The notes under the pieces were generated by a model. The model was not told the DNA's origin and made no database searches. It saw only the letters and a program-made list of their open reading frames with translations. The translations under genes and the position numbers were made by a program. Below, piece by piece: positions 52,863 to 62,467 of a stretch of DNA of 64,000 nucleotides. The first letter of the stretch is position 1, and every line of letters starts with the position of its first letter. The stretch comes from an uncultured Bacilli bacterium (lineage in GTDB: Bacteria > Bacillota_I > Bacilli_A > RF39 > UBA660): the NCBI GenBank assembly GCA_910586195.1, contig CAJUHO010000004.1:1-64000 (forward strand). The letters run 5' to 3'.

Positions 52863-52960
52863 TTTAAACACTTCTTTCTACTACCTACCCCATCTACCCT
52901 TTCTTCTCTATGCTCATTATAACATCATTTTACTGAAATGACGACATAATATAATAACTA

Positions 52961-52994
52961 CAAAAAAACTATTGATTTTCTACCATCAATAGTT
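52961..52994 (-). terminator. Intrinsic terminator of the Abi-htrA operon
   Basis: On the minus strand, a perfect 10-bp stem (52967-52976 with 52985-52994) with an 8-nt loop is followed by a run of T. Confidence 0.8.
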
Positions 52995-53009
52995 CAAAGA
53001 TTACAATTC

Positions 53010-54104
53010 TTATTCACCCTTACTAAGTTTAACCTTCGTTTTATGTTCTTTTCCATCACGGTTATAAGTAATCTCAATTTCTTCTCCCACTTTATATTTA
53101 TAAAGCTCATAACGTAGATAAGCAGATGATGCTACTTGTTCTCCATTAATTGCAATAATGACATCACCCTCTTTTAAATCAGAACTAGCAGCACCCGTTT
53201 TTTCTACTACTTTCACAACGATAACTCCCATCTTAATAGCGTCATCTATTCTATAGGGATTACGATATTTGTCATTATCTTCCACATTAATCATATTGAT
53301 TCCCAAAACAGGCCATTCAATCTTTTCACCCTTTTCTAGGGAATCAATATGGCTCATCGCATACTCAATAGGAATGGCAAAACCCATACCTTCAATTTCT
53401 TCTTGTACTAGTTTCATAGAATTAATACCAATTACTTCAGCATTAGAATTTAGTAATGGTCCACCACTATTTCCTGGATTAATAGCAGCATCTGTCTGTA
53501 ACACCCTCATAACCCAATCATTACTATTAGAGTTTCCTACACTAACAGAAACCATACGATCCTTTCCAGAAAGACGACCAGCAGTAACACTACCACGATA
53601 ACTATATCCAAGTGGGGAACCAATCGTAAAAACTGTATCTCCTAAACGCATCTTCGTAGAATCCCCAATGGTTGCAACTGCCTTAATATGTTTTTTATCC
53701 ACACTAATAACGGCTAAGTCTAAGTACTCATCAGAACCTAATACCTTACCGCTAATTTCTGTATCATCAGATAATACTATTTTAATATCAGACATATCGG
53801 AAATCACATGATGGTTTGTCATAATATAAGCCTTATTATTATCTGTTTTATAAATAAAGCCTGTTCCAGTAGACGCCAATTGATTATTCTGAAAACCCTG
53901 TATTAACACAACAGCATCATAAACCTTTTCTACAGCATCAGCCAAAGAACCATCCTCTACAATAACCTTACCATTTTCTTTTACTACTGTAGTTTTTAAC
54001 ATAGAGTCCATAAGGGGGCTAAACTTAAAAACAGTACATGTCAAAACTGCCCCTACCACGAAAGATCCAATCACTATAAAAACCGTTTTTACACTTTTAT
54101 TCAT
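53010..54104 (-). CDS. htrA: HtrA/DegP-type serine protease
   Basis: Membrane-anchored envelope quality-control protease, 364 aa. It has an N-terminal membrane helix (about residues 7-28), a trypsin-like domain with H99 (TNHHVI), D129 (YLDLAV) and S213 (NPGNSGGPLL), and a C-terminal PDZ domain (SSDLKEGDVIIAINGEQV). Length and order are normal. Its ATG overlaps the end of the Abi_2 gene by eight bases, with GAGAGGAG inside that gene, so the two are translationally coupled. Confidence 0.94.
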   Translation of the reverse strand: MNKSVKTVFIVIGSFVVGAVLTCTVFKFSPLMDSMLKTTVVKENGKVIVEDGSLADAVEKVYDAVVLIQGFQNNQLASTGTGFIYKTDNNKAYIMTNHHVISDMSDIKIVLSDDTEISGKVLGSDEYLDLAVISVDKKHIKAVATIGDSTKMRLGDTVFTIGSPLGYSYRGSVTAGRLSGKDRMVSVSVGNSNSNDWVMRVLQTDAAINPGNSGGPLLNSNAEVIGINSMKLVQEEIEGMGFAIPIEYAMSHIDSLEKGEKIEWPVLGINMINVEDNDKYRNPYRIDDAIKMGVIVVKVVEKTGAASSDLKEGDVIIAINGEQVASSAYLRYELYKYKVGEEIEITYNRDGKEHKTKVKLSKGE

Positions 54105-55050
54105 TAATATCTACACTCCTCTCAATCGTCGCTAATTCTGTCCAATTAGCAGGAAATCCCATTAAATTCATTATCTTATCAATAGAAATTGTTTTCAAAT
54201 TATACGCTAAATTACTAATAGTTCTATCCAGTTCCAAAGTCATATTCAAAAAATCCTCATAATCAAGCACCTGTTTCATAATAATAATGAGAGCAAACAA
54301 ATCATTTTTACCATAGCAATATTCACCATTTTCCTTCTCAATCTTTAATATTTGATGGTATATTGTATCATCAATACATCGCTGTGTCCTATTATCATAA
54401 ACAATATCTTCATGAGCACAAAGATTTCTATAGTTTGCAAGAATTGGCAAATACGTAATCATCTCATCCCTAGTAATTCGATAAATCTCACAAATTTCCT
54501 GTTGATCCTCTTTTTTTAATACAGTAAACATTTCACTAACGATTCCAAAAGATAAAACTTTCACCAAAATCCACATCGGAATATATCCATAATTACTAAC
54601 ATAATGTTGAGTAGCAGTATGTTGTTGTCCATTGACCCGTATCTGCCTCTTCATCTTTTTAATTAAATCATTTACTTGGCGTTGTTTTTCAGGTTTACTT
54701 GTAAAATTTTTATTTTTTAAATAATCTCTTTCTCGATAACCATATTTTTTCGATAATTGATAAGAAGTAATAGACTTTAAATTATTTTCGATAATCAATA
54801 AATTCTTAAATATAATATTTCGAAATGCACGGTCAAATAGAAAAAGACTATATAACTCTTCAAAACTAGTTCCTTCTATATATTTTTTATTAGAATTAGA
54901 AATGAAGAAAGGATAACGATAACCATTAATAAAGAAATAATTCTCGCGTAATAAAATCTTTTTTGCAAATGATTCGTCTTGAATTACTAATCCTTTATAC
55001 TTTAAAATCTCTAGCTGTTCGTCTAAATTTTTAAACTTTTTTTCTACCAT
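54097..55050 (-). CDS. Abi_2-family (AbiD/AbiF-like) abortive infection protein
   Basis: A 317-aa helical protein of the Abi_2 family. N-terminal KFKNLDEQLEILKYKGL and RENYFFINGYRYPF are the usual family opening. The HEPN ribonuclease motif RNxxxH is present as YRNLCAHE (R208, N209, H213). Family members cause phage-induced growth arrest, probably by RNA cleavage. It is the first gene of a two-gene overlapping operon with htrA, an unusual partner. ATAGGTGA precedes the ATG. Confidence 0.88.
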   Translation of the reverse strand: MVEKKFKNLDEQLEILKYKGLVIQDESFAKKILLRENYFFINGYRYPFFISNSNKKYIEGTSFEELYSLFLFDRAFRNIIFKNLLIIENNLKSITSYQLSKKYGYRERDYLKNKNFTSKPEKQRQVNDLIKKMKRQIRVNGQQHTATQHYVSNYGYIPMWILVKVLSFGIVSEMFTVLKKEDQQEICEIYRITRDEMITYLPILANYRNLCAHEDIVYDNRTQRCIDDTIYHQILKIEKENGEYCYGKNDLFALIIIMKQVLDYEDFLNMTLELDRTISNLAYNLKTISIDKIMNLMGFPANWTELATIERSVDINE

Positions 55051-55143
55051 TATACGTCACCTATATTAAATTATACCACAAAATTATTTATAAAAATATG
55101 AAAATTATATGAAACATGTTATAATGCCAAAAGGAGGAAAAAT

Positions 55144-56121
55144 ATGCCAGCTAGTATTACACATGCCTATTTTGCACAAGACTTATATAACTCTTTTGAC
55201 TCTGCTAAAAAACAACTTTTAAGTCCCTTTTTAAAAAAACTTATGATGTTTGCACAAGGCAGTGACCCCCTAATGTTCTATCATATTTTAAGTCTAAAAA
55301 GCGGAAAAAGTGTTAGGCCATTACAAAAAATGTTACATAATACGGATACTCAACGTTTTTTTATTCACCTAATTACTTACATAAAAGAAAATCACTACGA
55401 AAAAAATCCAGAAATTCTAGCTTACCTTTATGGAAGTATTACTCACTATGTCTTAGATAGTACCATCCATCCATTTGTCATTTACCAAACAGGATTTTTC
55501 GATAAGACAAAAAAGGAAACTTATAAATACAACAATCAACATGCCATCATGGAATCCTACTTAGATATGTACATGGTTCAAAAAAGAACTGGGCAAAATC
55601 CATATACATTTTCTATGAAAGAATTTCTATTTGAAAAACCCATTTTTTCAGAGCCTTTAAAAAATACCATTAATCACGCTTATCTAAAAACATATCATCT
55701 AGAAAATATGGCTACTATTTATCAACGTTCTTTTCAAGAAATGGCAATCTTTCTACAATTATTTCGGTATGATTCATTCGGTATCAAAAAATTCTTCTAC
55801 CAAACACTTGATATCTTCACACCTAAAAAGTGCTTTAAAATGAAAGCATTATCTTACCATGTTTCACTAAAAGAAAATGAGATTTTTTTAAACAATGAAC
55901 ATCATACATGGTGTTATCCTTCTAAAAAATCTTTACAAAGTAGGGAGTCCTTTGATGAGCTTTATCAAAAAGCTCTTACGGATTGCCAAAATATCATTCA
56001 AAAACTAGATCAGTATTTTAATGGAGAAAATATTTGTCTAACTTCTGTTTTTACAAATAAAAGTTATATCAGTGGACTTGACTGCAAACTAGATTTAAAC
56101 TTTAAATATTTTAAGTATTAA
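55144..56121 (+). CDS. Zinc-dependent phospholipase C family protein
   Basis: A 325-aa protein of the Zn_dep_PLPC class. It shows MPASITHAYFAQDLY at the N-terminus, FAQGSDPLMFYH, and LAYLYGSITHYVLDSTIHPF, where His and Asp residues can bind zinc. There is no signal peptide, so it is not a secreted toxin of the alpha-toxin type. Cytosolic members of this family are common in Bacillota and their substrates are unknown. AAGGAGG precedes the ATG. Monocistronic, divergent from the Abi_2 gene. Confidence 0.82.
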   Translation: MPASITHAYFAQDLYNSFDSAKKQLLSPFLKKLMMFAQGSDPLMFYHILSLKSGKSVRPLQKMLHNTDTQRFFIHLITYIKENHYEKNPEILAYLYGSITHYVLDSTIHPFVIYQTGFFDKTKKETYKYNNQHAIMESYLDMYMVQKRTGQNPYTFSMKEFLFEKPIFSEPLKNTINHAYLKTYHLENMATIYQRSFQEMAIFLQLFRYDSFGIKKFFYQTLDIFTPKKCFKMKALSYHVSLKENEIFLNNEHHTWCYPSKKSLQSRESFDELYQKALTDCQNIIQKLDQYFNGENICLTSVFTNKSYISGLDCKLDLNFKYFKY

Positions 56122-56170
56122 TCCCGTATAAATCACTAAATTTAGAAACATAATATAATCAGGTGATATT

Positions 56171-57226
56171 ATGTTTTACAGATACGAAATAAAAAAAGTA
56201 AATGACGAAGATGTTCTTTATCTATATCTAACAATGGCCTATGAATTTTCAAAAGAATTAGGGGTAGAAGCGGACGATACTGATATTAAAAGAAGGACAA
56301 AAAACTTCATAAAAAATAACAATATTGATTTTAAAGGACGAAAAGCCTTTTTGATTATAGATGGTATTATTGTTAAAACTGTCGATATAGAAAAAAATGA
56401 AGACGTCGAATTAATCAAGCAAACTCATGATTATAGTGATCAACAATACTTAATTACAATAGAATTAGAAAATCATATTGTCGTAGAAATGACTTTAAAA
56501 GAATATTTGCTAGGTGTTTTAGCAACGAATGCTACTATCAGTATGAATATCGAAACACTTAAAGCGTTAACAGTACTATATCGAACGTATGCTTTCAAAG
56601 AAATGGAAGAAAACAAAAAAATTATGGCCATTAATCGTTATCAAATATACAAACCACTATCTTATTATAAGCTAGTATGGATTCATGACTATAATTCTAC
56701 ATATCATAAATTATTGAAGGCCATACAAGAAACAGACCGAGAATTTGTCACATATGACGGTAAATATATTACCCCATTTATTCATGTTTGTAGTAATGGT
56801 TATACATCAGCAGATCCCGATTTTCCATATCTTGAAAGAAGACCAAGTTTATGGGATTATGCATCTCCCTTATTCTTAAAAGTAACTGATTATGATTATA
56901 CACAATTAGAAAAAATATTTAAACAAAAAAAAGAAAGCATCAAAAATATGGAAATCTTATCATTAACAGATAATAACCGGATAAAAAGTATTAAAATTGG
57001 TAAAGAAATCATGGATGGGATTGCTTTCAAACAACTGTTGAATTTACCCTCTGATGATATTACAATCATTATCAATGAAAATAACATTCGTTTTATTACT
57101 AGAGGATATGGTATTAGTTTAGGACTTAGCGAATTTGGAGCCAATGAAATCGCAGATAGTGGCTGTAACTATGCTGATATTATTCATTATTATTACCCTA
57201 ATGTTATTATTAAACGTTTTATCTAG
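56171..57226 (+). CDS. Degenerate SpoIID/LytB-domain protein
   Basis: 351 aa. Residues about 100-350 follow the SpoIID/LytB pattern: VEMTLKEYLLGVLATN, ETLKALTVLYRTYAF, FIHVCSNGYTS, and a C-terminal RGYGISLGLSEFGANEIAD followed by IIHYYYPNV. In SpoIID, a lytic transglycosylase of engulfment, the first motif ends GVVAAEM with the catalytic Glu; here it is N120. The usual GHGVGMSQ is GISLGLSE. No signal peptide or membrane helix is seen. It may be a non-enzymatic relative. AGGTGAT precedes the ATG, with CATAATATA further upstream. Confidence 0.75.
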   Translation: MFYRYEIKKVNDEDVLYLYLTMAYEFSKELGVEADDTDIKRRTKNFIKNNNIDFKGRKAFLIIDGIIVKTVDIEKNEDVELIKQTHDYSDQQYLITIELENHIVVEMTLKEYLLGVLATNATISMNIETLKALTVLYRTYAFKEMEENKKIMAINRYQIYKPLSYYKLVWIHDYNSTYHKLLKAIQETDREFVTYDGKYITPFIHVCSNGYTSADPDFPYLERRPSLWDYASPLFLKVTDYDYTQLEKIFKQKKESIKNMEILSLTDNNRIKSIKIGKEIMDGIAFKQLLNLPSDDITIIINENNIRFITRGYGISLGLSEFGANEIADSGCNYADIIHYYYPNVIIKRFI

Positions 57227-57902
57227 ATACTTTGGTATCTTTTTTTATTTCTTCTATATATTCTACTACTCCATTTGTGATTACTGCTGCAACCTTTTGT
57301 TGATATTTTTCAGTTTGTAATAAATAGCGCTCATTAGGATTTGATAAAAAACCACACTCAATCAAAACTCCTGGTACACGTGTATTCCGGTACAAATACA
57401 AATCTGTCGTAATTAATTTCCGCTTTGTATATGTATCCTTTCTAAAGTTTTCCATAATTTTTTCTCCAAGTATTTTATTTTTGGGATTAATATTATTATA
57501 GAGAACCTCTGCTCCTTGATGATAAGAATTATTATACCAATTCAGATGAATTGATAAATATAAATCACTCTTCACCTTTTGAATAAATAAAATTCTGCGA
57601 TATAAGTCCCCTCTTTTTTTTGCACTATCCCATTTACTGGATAAATCCTCATCTTCTTCTCGAATTAAATATACAACAGCACCCTGTTGCAACAAAGTAT
57701 TTCTCAAAACCTTTGATATTTCTAAATTTAAATCCTTTTCTAAAATTTTGCCATATCGTGTTCCAGGATCCCTACCACCATGCCCAGGATCTACGGTTAT
57801 TACTATACCTTTTAAAGGAAGATAGGAAGCGTCCGCTATTTGTATTAGAAAAATACAAAAAAAGCTCATTAATAATAGAAAAAACTTATATTTATGAATC
57901 AT
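57219..57902 (-). CDS. CwlD-like N-acetylmuramoyl-L-alanine amidase
   Basis: A 227-aa amidase with an N-terminal signal or anchor helix (residues 5-25). The Amidase_3 domain is complete: TVDPGHGGRDPGTR, ILEKDLNLEIS, YLSIHLNWY and VLIECGFLSNPNE, giving the zinc His-Glu-His and catalytic Glu. Length and layout match CwlD, which makes muramic-delta-lactam in spore cortex. AAGGTGAT precedes the ATG. It converges with and slightly overlaps the SpoIID-like gene. The germination role is inferred from family resemblance. Confidence 0.82.
   Translation of the reverse strand: MIHKYKFFLLLMSFFCIFLIQIADASYLPLKGIVITVDPGHGGRDPGTRYGKILEKDLNLEISKVLRNTLLQQGAVVYLIREEDEDLSSKWDSAKKRGDLYRRILFIQKVKSDLYLSIHLNWYNNSYHQGAEVLYNNINPKNKILGEKIMENFRKDTYTKRKLITTDLYLYRNTRVPGVLIECGFLSNPNERYLLQTEKYQQKVAAVITNGVVEYIEEIKKDTKVSR
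57225..57246 (+). terminator. Intrinsic terminator of the SpoIID-like gene
   Basis: Stem AGATAC/GTATCT with loop TTTG and a run of T. It lies within the 3' end of the convergent amidase gene. Confidence 0.75.
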
Positions 57903-57936
57903 ATTATCACCTTAGTAATTATATGTATATAAAGAT

Positions 57937-57962
57937 TAAAAAAGCCTAGTAAAATTCTAGGC
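57937..57962 (-). terminator. Intrinsic terminator of the NatAB-like operon
   Basis: On the minus strand, stem GCCTAG/CTAGGC with a 7-nt loop is followed by six T. Confidence 0.8.
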
Positions 57963-57972
57963 AAATACAAAA

Positions 57973-59121
57973 CTAATTTACAAATAATACTTTTTCTGAT
58001 TTATATTGACTAATAATTATCTTTAGTACCAAGAAAATAGTAATCGCAGTAGATAACACCACTAATAAGACATATAACAAATTAAAATTACCATTAACAA
58101 TATCTGTAAAAAGTAAAGTAAAATTCAAAAATGGAATTAAAGATGAAACAACTCCAATTTTAAGTTCCATCATAAACGCTATGAAACTTGGAAAGAACGA
58201 TATAAACGTAAGAGGCGTCAAAGCACTTTGTGCCTCTTTAAAGCTCTTTGACTTACTAGCAATTGCAATACATAATCCACTAATTAAGAAAGAATAAGCA
58301 CCTATTACAATTGTAGCAAAAACAAAACTTGCAGGCGAAAGCATCAAATTAACATCTTTATAAATATCAAAACTTTGATTCGCAACTATTAAGGATATCA
58401 CCATCAAAATTAAACTAATCATACCTGTAACAATAGAAGAAAAAGAAACACTTAAAAATTTTCCGACAATAATATCTCTACTTTTAATTGGAAAAGTAAG
58501 CAGTGTCTCCAATGTTCCACGTTCACGTTCTCCCGCCGTAGCATCTGTTGCTGGATAAGTAGCAGAAATAGTAATAGCCATTATAATAAACAAAAAAGCA
58601 TAACTCGTAATATAATTAGCATAGAAGTTTTCCTTTTCCACAATATCCTTTTTTAAAGTAATAATATTCATTATATCATCAACTGGAATATCTCCTTTTT
58701 CTAAATATTCCTTCTGTAAATATTCCTTATAAGCAGAAAAATAACCCTCTGCTAAGGTAGTGGCATAAGCAGTAGTATCATTATTCGTACCATGAATCAC
58801 ATATTGATTATTATCTTTTGTAATATATAAATCAATCTTTTCCTCTTCATATTCTTTTTGCAAAGATTTTCTACTCTTATTTACGGGATCAATTTCCAAA
58901 TCTTTTATAATTTTCTTCTCAACATCATTCAACTCATAATCAAATCCAATTTTATTATATTCTGTCACTGGTTTATTAATCTCTGACTCAAATAAAGCAG
59001 ATATTCCAATTACTAAAAGTGGAATCATAATAGGAATAATTAACATCATAGTAAGAGATTTCTTATCACGAAAAGTTTCTCTTAACTCTTTTTTCAATAT
59101 ATTGAAAACATTATTTTTCAT
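57973..59121 (-). CDS. ABC-2 permease, NatB/YhaP-like
   Basis: A 382-aa membrane protein. One N-terminal helix is followed by an extracytoplasmic domain of about 140 residues, then five or six helices. ATDATAGERERGTLETLL between helices is typical of the NatB/YhaP class, linked in some Bacillota to Na+ or drug export. The start at 59121 follows GGAGG, located inside the end of the ATPase gene. It works with the upstream ATPase. Confidence 0.85.
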   Translation of the reverse strand: MKNNVFNILKKELRETFRDKKSLTMMLIIPIMIPLLVIGISALFESEINKPVTEYNKIGFDYELNDVEKKIIKDLEIDPVNKSRKSLQKEYEEEKIDLYITKDNNQYVIHGTNNDTTAYATTLAEGYFSAYKEYLQKEYLEKGDIPVDDIMNIITLKKDIVEKENFYANYITSYAFLFIIMAITISATYPATDATAGERERGTLETLLTFPIKSRDIIVGKFLSVSFSSIVTGMISLILMVISLIVANQSFDIYKDVNLMLSPASFVFATIVIGAYSFLISGLCIAIASKSKSFKEAQSALTPLTFISFFPSFIAFMMELKIGVVSSLIPFLNFTLLFTDIVNGNFNLLYVLLVVLSTAITIFLVLKIIISQYKSEKVLFVN

Positions 59122-59869
59122 GGTTAACTCCTCCAATCAAAGCAAAGAACGAATCACGAAGGTTTGATGTTTTAGTTGACTTTTTAATTTCATCTGGTGT
59201 TCCTTCCTTTATAACAATTCCCTCATTAATCATAAGAACATAATCACAAATATTCTCTGCCTCTTCCATATAATGAGTAGAATAAAGAATCGTTTTTTTA
59301 TTCTTTTTTTCTTTCTTTATAAAGTCTAGTATAATCTGACTGGAAATAATATCTAATCCACTAGTCGCCTCATCTAAAATATAATACTTAGGATTATGAA
59401 CCAAACATCTAGCAATGTTTACTCTTTGCATTTGACCAGTAGATAGATTCTCAATTTTTTGATATAGGAAAGATTTCATGTCTAAAATAGCAACAATTTC
59501 TTCTATCCGTTTTTCTCCCTCTTTGCAATCAACATCATAAAAATCACAACACATTTTTAATAGTTCATAAGTAGTAATCGTACGATATATTTTGGTATTT
59601 CCAGAAAGATAGGCAATTTTCTTTTTAATTTCAATCTCATTTTGCTTATAATTTAGACCATCAAAACAAATCGTTCCGTCACTTGGCTCTAATATCCCTG
59701 CAATCATACGAAGTAAAGTTGTCTTTCCCGCTCCGTTAGGACCTAAAATTCCAATAATTTGACCTTCCTTTGCCTGAAAAGTAATACCATTATCGGCGTA
59801 AAACTCCTGTTTTTCTTTTTTATCATTATATTTTATAAACTTCTTTTTTAAATTCTTTACTTCTAACAT
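59111..59869 (-). CDS. ABC transporter ATPase, NatA-like
   Basis: A 252-aa ABC ATPase with Walker A GPNGAGKTT, signature LSTGQMQRVNIAR, Walker B YILDEATSGLD and H-loop STHYMEEAE. The order and overlap with the NatB-like permease form a two-gene exporter. AGAGGAGC precedes the ATG. It lies 24 bases after a DxDGT-protein gene and may share its transcript. Confidence 0.9.
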   Translation of the reverse strand: MLEVKNLKKKFIKYNDKKEKQEFYADNGITFQAKEGQIIGILGPNGAGKTTLLRMIAGILEPSDGTICFDGLNYKQNEIEIKKKIAYLSGNTKIYRTITTYELLKMCCDFYDVDCKEGEKRIEEIVAILDMKSFLYQKIENLSTGQMQRVNIARCLVHNPKYYILDEATSGLDIISSQIILDFIKKEKKNKKTILYSTHYMEEAENICDYVLMINEGIVIKEGTPDEIKKSTKTSNLRDSFFALIGGVNHEK

Positions 59870-59893
59870 AATGAAGCTCCTCTCTTTTTATTA

Positions 59894-60922
59894 TTATTCT
59901 CCTAAAAGTGACTTTTTCAGTGTTTTTACTTGTGTTATTCTTGAATTTTTTTTCGGATATTCTTGTCCTTCCGAAAAGTGTTTCTCTGTTAGATTAAGAA
60001 TATTTGTAAGATTTTCTCTTTCATTTTCTGTAGGAGACTCTTGATAATGAGCCGTATAGTTTAACCAGTGAACCATATCTCGATAATCATCTTCATCGGC
60101 ATAACCTTCTCTTAAATAACGTTCTACAAAAGCATATTCTCTGCCTCTTACCTTGTCTCCTAGTTCCCAACAAGATAGATGTCTCATCATATTCTTTTGT
60201 TCCAATAAAACTGCTACTGCCGATAAGCCTTTAACAGACTCTATATATTCCTTCATTCCTTCAACGACACCATCAAATCCAAAAGTAGTAGTATCATATT
60301 TCATTAAATTATTGTACCTGCTTTCACAGTTCTGTGAAGGACGACATAAAAACATTGGACGTCTATCTTGATACTCTTTATATACATCTTCTTCTATCCC
60401 ATCATCGATAATGGCAAACCATTTATTGAAATAAAAATCTGTATTAATATAATACTTTGCAAAAGTTTCTAGCTTGTTCATATTAAAATTAGGATTATGT
60501 GGATAATCCATATCTTGATTGTAATCATAACTACCACCAAAATAAAAGCTTTCCCCAAACTCAACACCTTCAACCAAGTGAGGTTCTATAATAGACAAAA
60601 CTTCCTTTATTCGATCAAAATGATAGTAATGCGTAGAAATGGAAATGGTTGCTACAGAAGCATTAAATTGCTGTCTCAACTGTGATATTTGATTTATAAA
60701 AATCTTCGCTTTTTCAGCATCTATTCCATCACATGTTCCATCTAAATCTAACATTATAGCAATGGCTGTACGTGGAACTTCCTCTTCCAAAGAAAAAATG
60801 TTATCAAACTCTGAAGGCTCTATCAATGTAGAATTGTTATAATACTTTTCTTCTTTTCTATTCTGTCTCTCATAAAAACGCATCTTTCGAAATTCAGATG
60901 TCCAACTATCTTGTTTTTTCAT
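59894..60922 (-). CDS. DxDGT-motif protein of unknown function (possible HAD-like)
   Basis: A 342-aa soluble protein. IAIMLDLDGTCDG fits motif I of HAD phosphatases (DxDGT), preceded by a hydrophobic strand, and a later AIIDDGIEED could supply the acidic motif IV. The rest is not recognisable to me and a cap domain cannot be drawn. The start at 60922 (MKKQDSW) has GGAGTTGAT at good distance; a GTG seven codons upstream lacks a site. It lies between the second YtrA-type cassette and the NatAB-like genes, all on one strand. Confidence 0.55.
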   Translation of the reverse strand: MKKQDSWTSEFRKMRFYERQNRKEEKYYNNSTLIEPSEFDNIFSLEEEVPRTAIAIMLDLDGTCDGIDAEKAKIFINQISQLRQQFNASVATISISTHYYHFDRIKEVLSIIEPHLVEGVEFGESFYFGGSYDYNQDMDYPHNPNFNMNKLETFAKYYINTDFYFNKWFAIIDDGIEEDVYKEYQDRRPMFLCRPSQNCESRYNNLMKYDTTTFGFDGVVEGMKEYIESVKGLSAVAVLLEQKNMMRHLSCWELGDKVRGREYAFVERYLREGYADEDDYRDMVHWLNYTAHYQESPTENERENLTNILNLTEKHFSEGQEYPKKNSRITQVKTLKKSLLGE

Positions 60923-60974
60923 ATATTTATCAACTCCAGTCACTATTCTAACATAAACAGACAGCTTTTCCTAT

Positions 60975-61604
60975 TTAAAATTCTCTTTTCCTATAAACAT
61001 ATTCTGAAATTCGATAGGATACATAAAGTGCTAAAATCATAATCACTATTACAATAATTACCCAGTAATGACTACACCATGTAAAAACACCTATAGGTAT
61101 TAGCGATTTTACTTTATCCACAAAAATAGAGGATAACCCAATTAAAGCAAATACTAATATAAAAATAGCAATACGACCTTTTTCTATGCCAAAGCGGAAA
61201 ATAAAAGGATAAAGAAATGCCTGCAAAAGAGTTAATGCAAAGATACAAATAAGCATTAGTGAAAAAGTCTCCTGCAAATGAAATGTTCCCTTAATAGCAG
61301 CATATCCTAAAGATAAACCCGTAGATATTACCACCACAATTGCCAACAGTAGCAAGTTCGCAACATACTTCGATTTAACGAAAGACCTATTCCCATTTGG
61401 AAGAGCCAAAGCATAAGCATTCCAATTACTATATTCATCATAACTAAATGTTGACATAAACATCATAGTACCCATAAATGATGTTAAAGAAATAAGTGCA
61501 TTTTCATCTTTCAAAACAATAAATAGAAAGAACAGAAAAAAGAGAAAAAAAGATTTCATACTATTCTTTATTATCAAAATATCCTTTTTAATAAAACCCC
61601 ACAT
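60975..61604 (-). CDS. ABC-2 type permease of the second YtrA-type operon
   Basis: A 209-aa membrane protein with six predicted helices. It opens MWGFIKKDILIIKNSMKSF, the charged amphipathic start common in ABC-2 permeases. It has SFDEYSNWNAYALALPNGNR-like loop sequence (FSYDEYSNWNAYALALPNG), seen in permeases next to YtrA-type regulators. Its ATG overlaps the ATPase stop by one base (TAATG). AAAGGGGG precedes it. Confidence 0.83.
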   Translation of the reverse strand: MWGFIKKDILIIKNSMKSFFLFFLFFLFIVLKDENALISLTSFMGTMMFMSTFSYDEYSNWNAYALALPNGNRSFVKSKYVANLLLLAIVVVISTGLSLGYAAIKGTFHLQETFSLMLICIFALTLLQAFLYPFIFRFGIEKGRIAIFILVFALIGLSSIFVDKVKSLIPIGVFTWCSHYWVIIVIVIMILALYVSYRISEYVYRKREF

Positions 61605-62467
61605 TAAATTCTATCCCCCTTTATCATTAGAACCATCATTTTTTCAATGGTCACTCTATCCACAACAAATTTTTTATATTTTTTCTTCATCCTATCCCTA
61701 TCTTTTACCAAAATCTCATAGTCATAACTGTTTTTTCTATAGCAAATAATATCTTCTTTGGCAATTTCTTGAAAAGAATCCGTATCGCATTTTAAAATTC
61801 CATATCCATCCATTATTTCATCACGACTTTGATTCAACAAAATTTTTCCCTTATCTAAAAAGACAATATAATCTGCAATATGTTCTAAATCACTTGTAAT
61901 ATGAGTAGAAAACAAAATAGTATGATTCTCATCCTGAATAAAATCTAAAAATATATCCAAAACTTCCCCTCGAACAACAGGATCTAGTCCACTAGTCGCC
62001 TCATCTAAAATAAGCAGTTTAGGATGATGTGATAACGCTGTTGCAATCTCTAATTTTTTTCTCATTCCCTTTGAAAAGTTCTTAATCATCTTAGATTTAG
62101 GCAATTGAAAATTACTTAAATACTGATCATAAATATTACTATCCCAATTTTTATAAACATCTCTCATTACTAAATCAATATCCTTTGGCGTTAAAACTTC
62201 AGGAAAAAACATATTATCTAAAACCAAGCCTATCTCTTCTTTAATAAAATTTCCCTCAAGTTTTATATCTTTCCCAAAAATTTTTATATCGCCATGATTG
62301 ACTGGTATTATATTTAGAAGTGATTTTAAAAATGTCGTCTTTCCTGCGCCATTTTCACCAATTAATCCAATTATCATTCCACCTTCAATCCCTAAACTTT
62401 CTATATTAAGTTCAAATTTGGAATCATACCTTTTTACTAATTTTTCAATCTCTATTATCTTATTCAT
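61604..62467 (-). CDS. ABC transporter ATPase of the second YtrA-type operon
   Basis: A 287-aa ATPase with Walker A GENGAGKTTF, an atypical signature FSKGMRKKLEI, Walker B LLILDEATSGLD and H-loop STHITSDLE. It has the same subclass features as the first YtrA-type ATPase in this window. A C-terminal extension of about 60 residues follows. The GGGAGTGAG site is inside the end of the GntR gene; either of two adjacent ATGs may be used. Confidence 0.88.
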   Translation of the reverse strand: MNKIIEIEKLVKRYDSKFELNIESLGIEGGMIIGLIGENGAGKTTFLKSLLNIIPVNHGDIKIFGKDIKLEGNFIKEEIGLVLDNMFFPEVLTPKDIDLVMRDVYKNWDSNIYDQYLSNFQLPKSKMIKNFSKGMRKKLEIATALSHHPKLLILDEATSGLDPVVRGEVLDIFLDFIQDENHTILFSTHITSDLEHIADYIVFLDKGKILLNQSRDEIMDGYGILKCDTDSFQEIAKEDIICYRKNSYDYEILVKDRDRMKKKYKKFVVDRVTIEKMMVLMIKGDRI

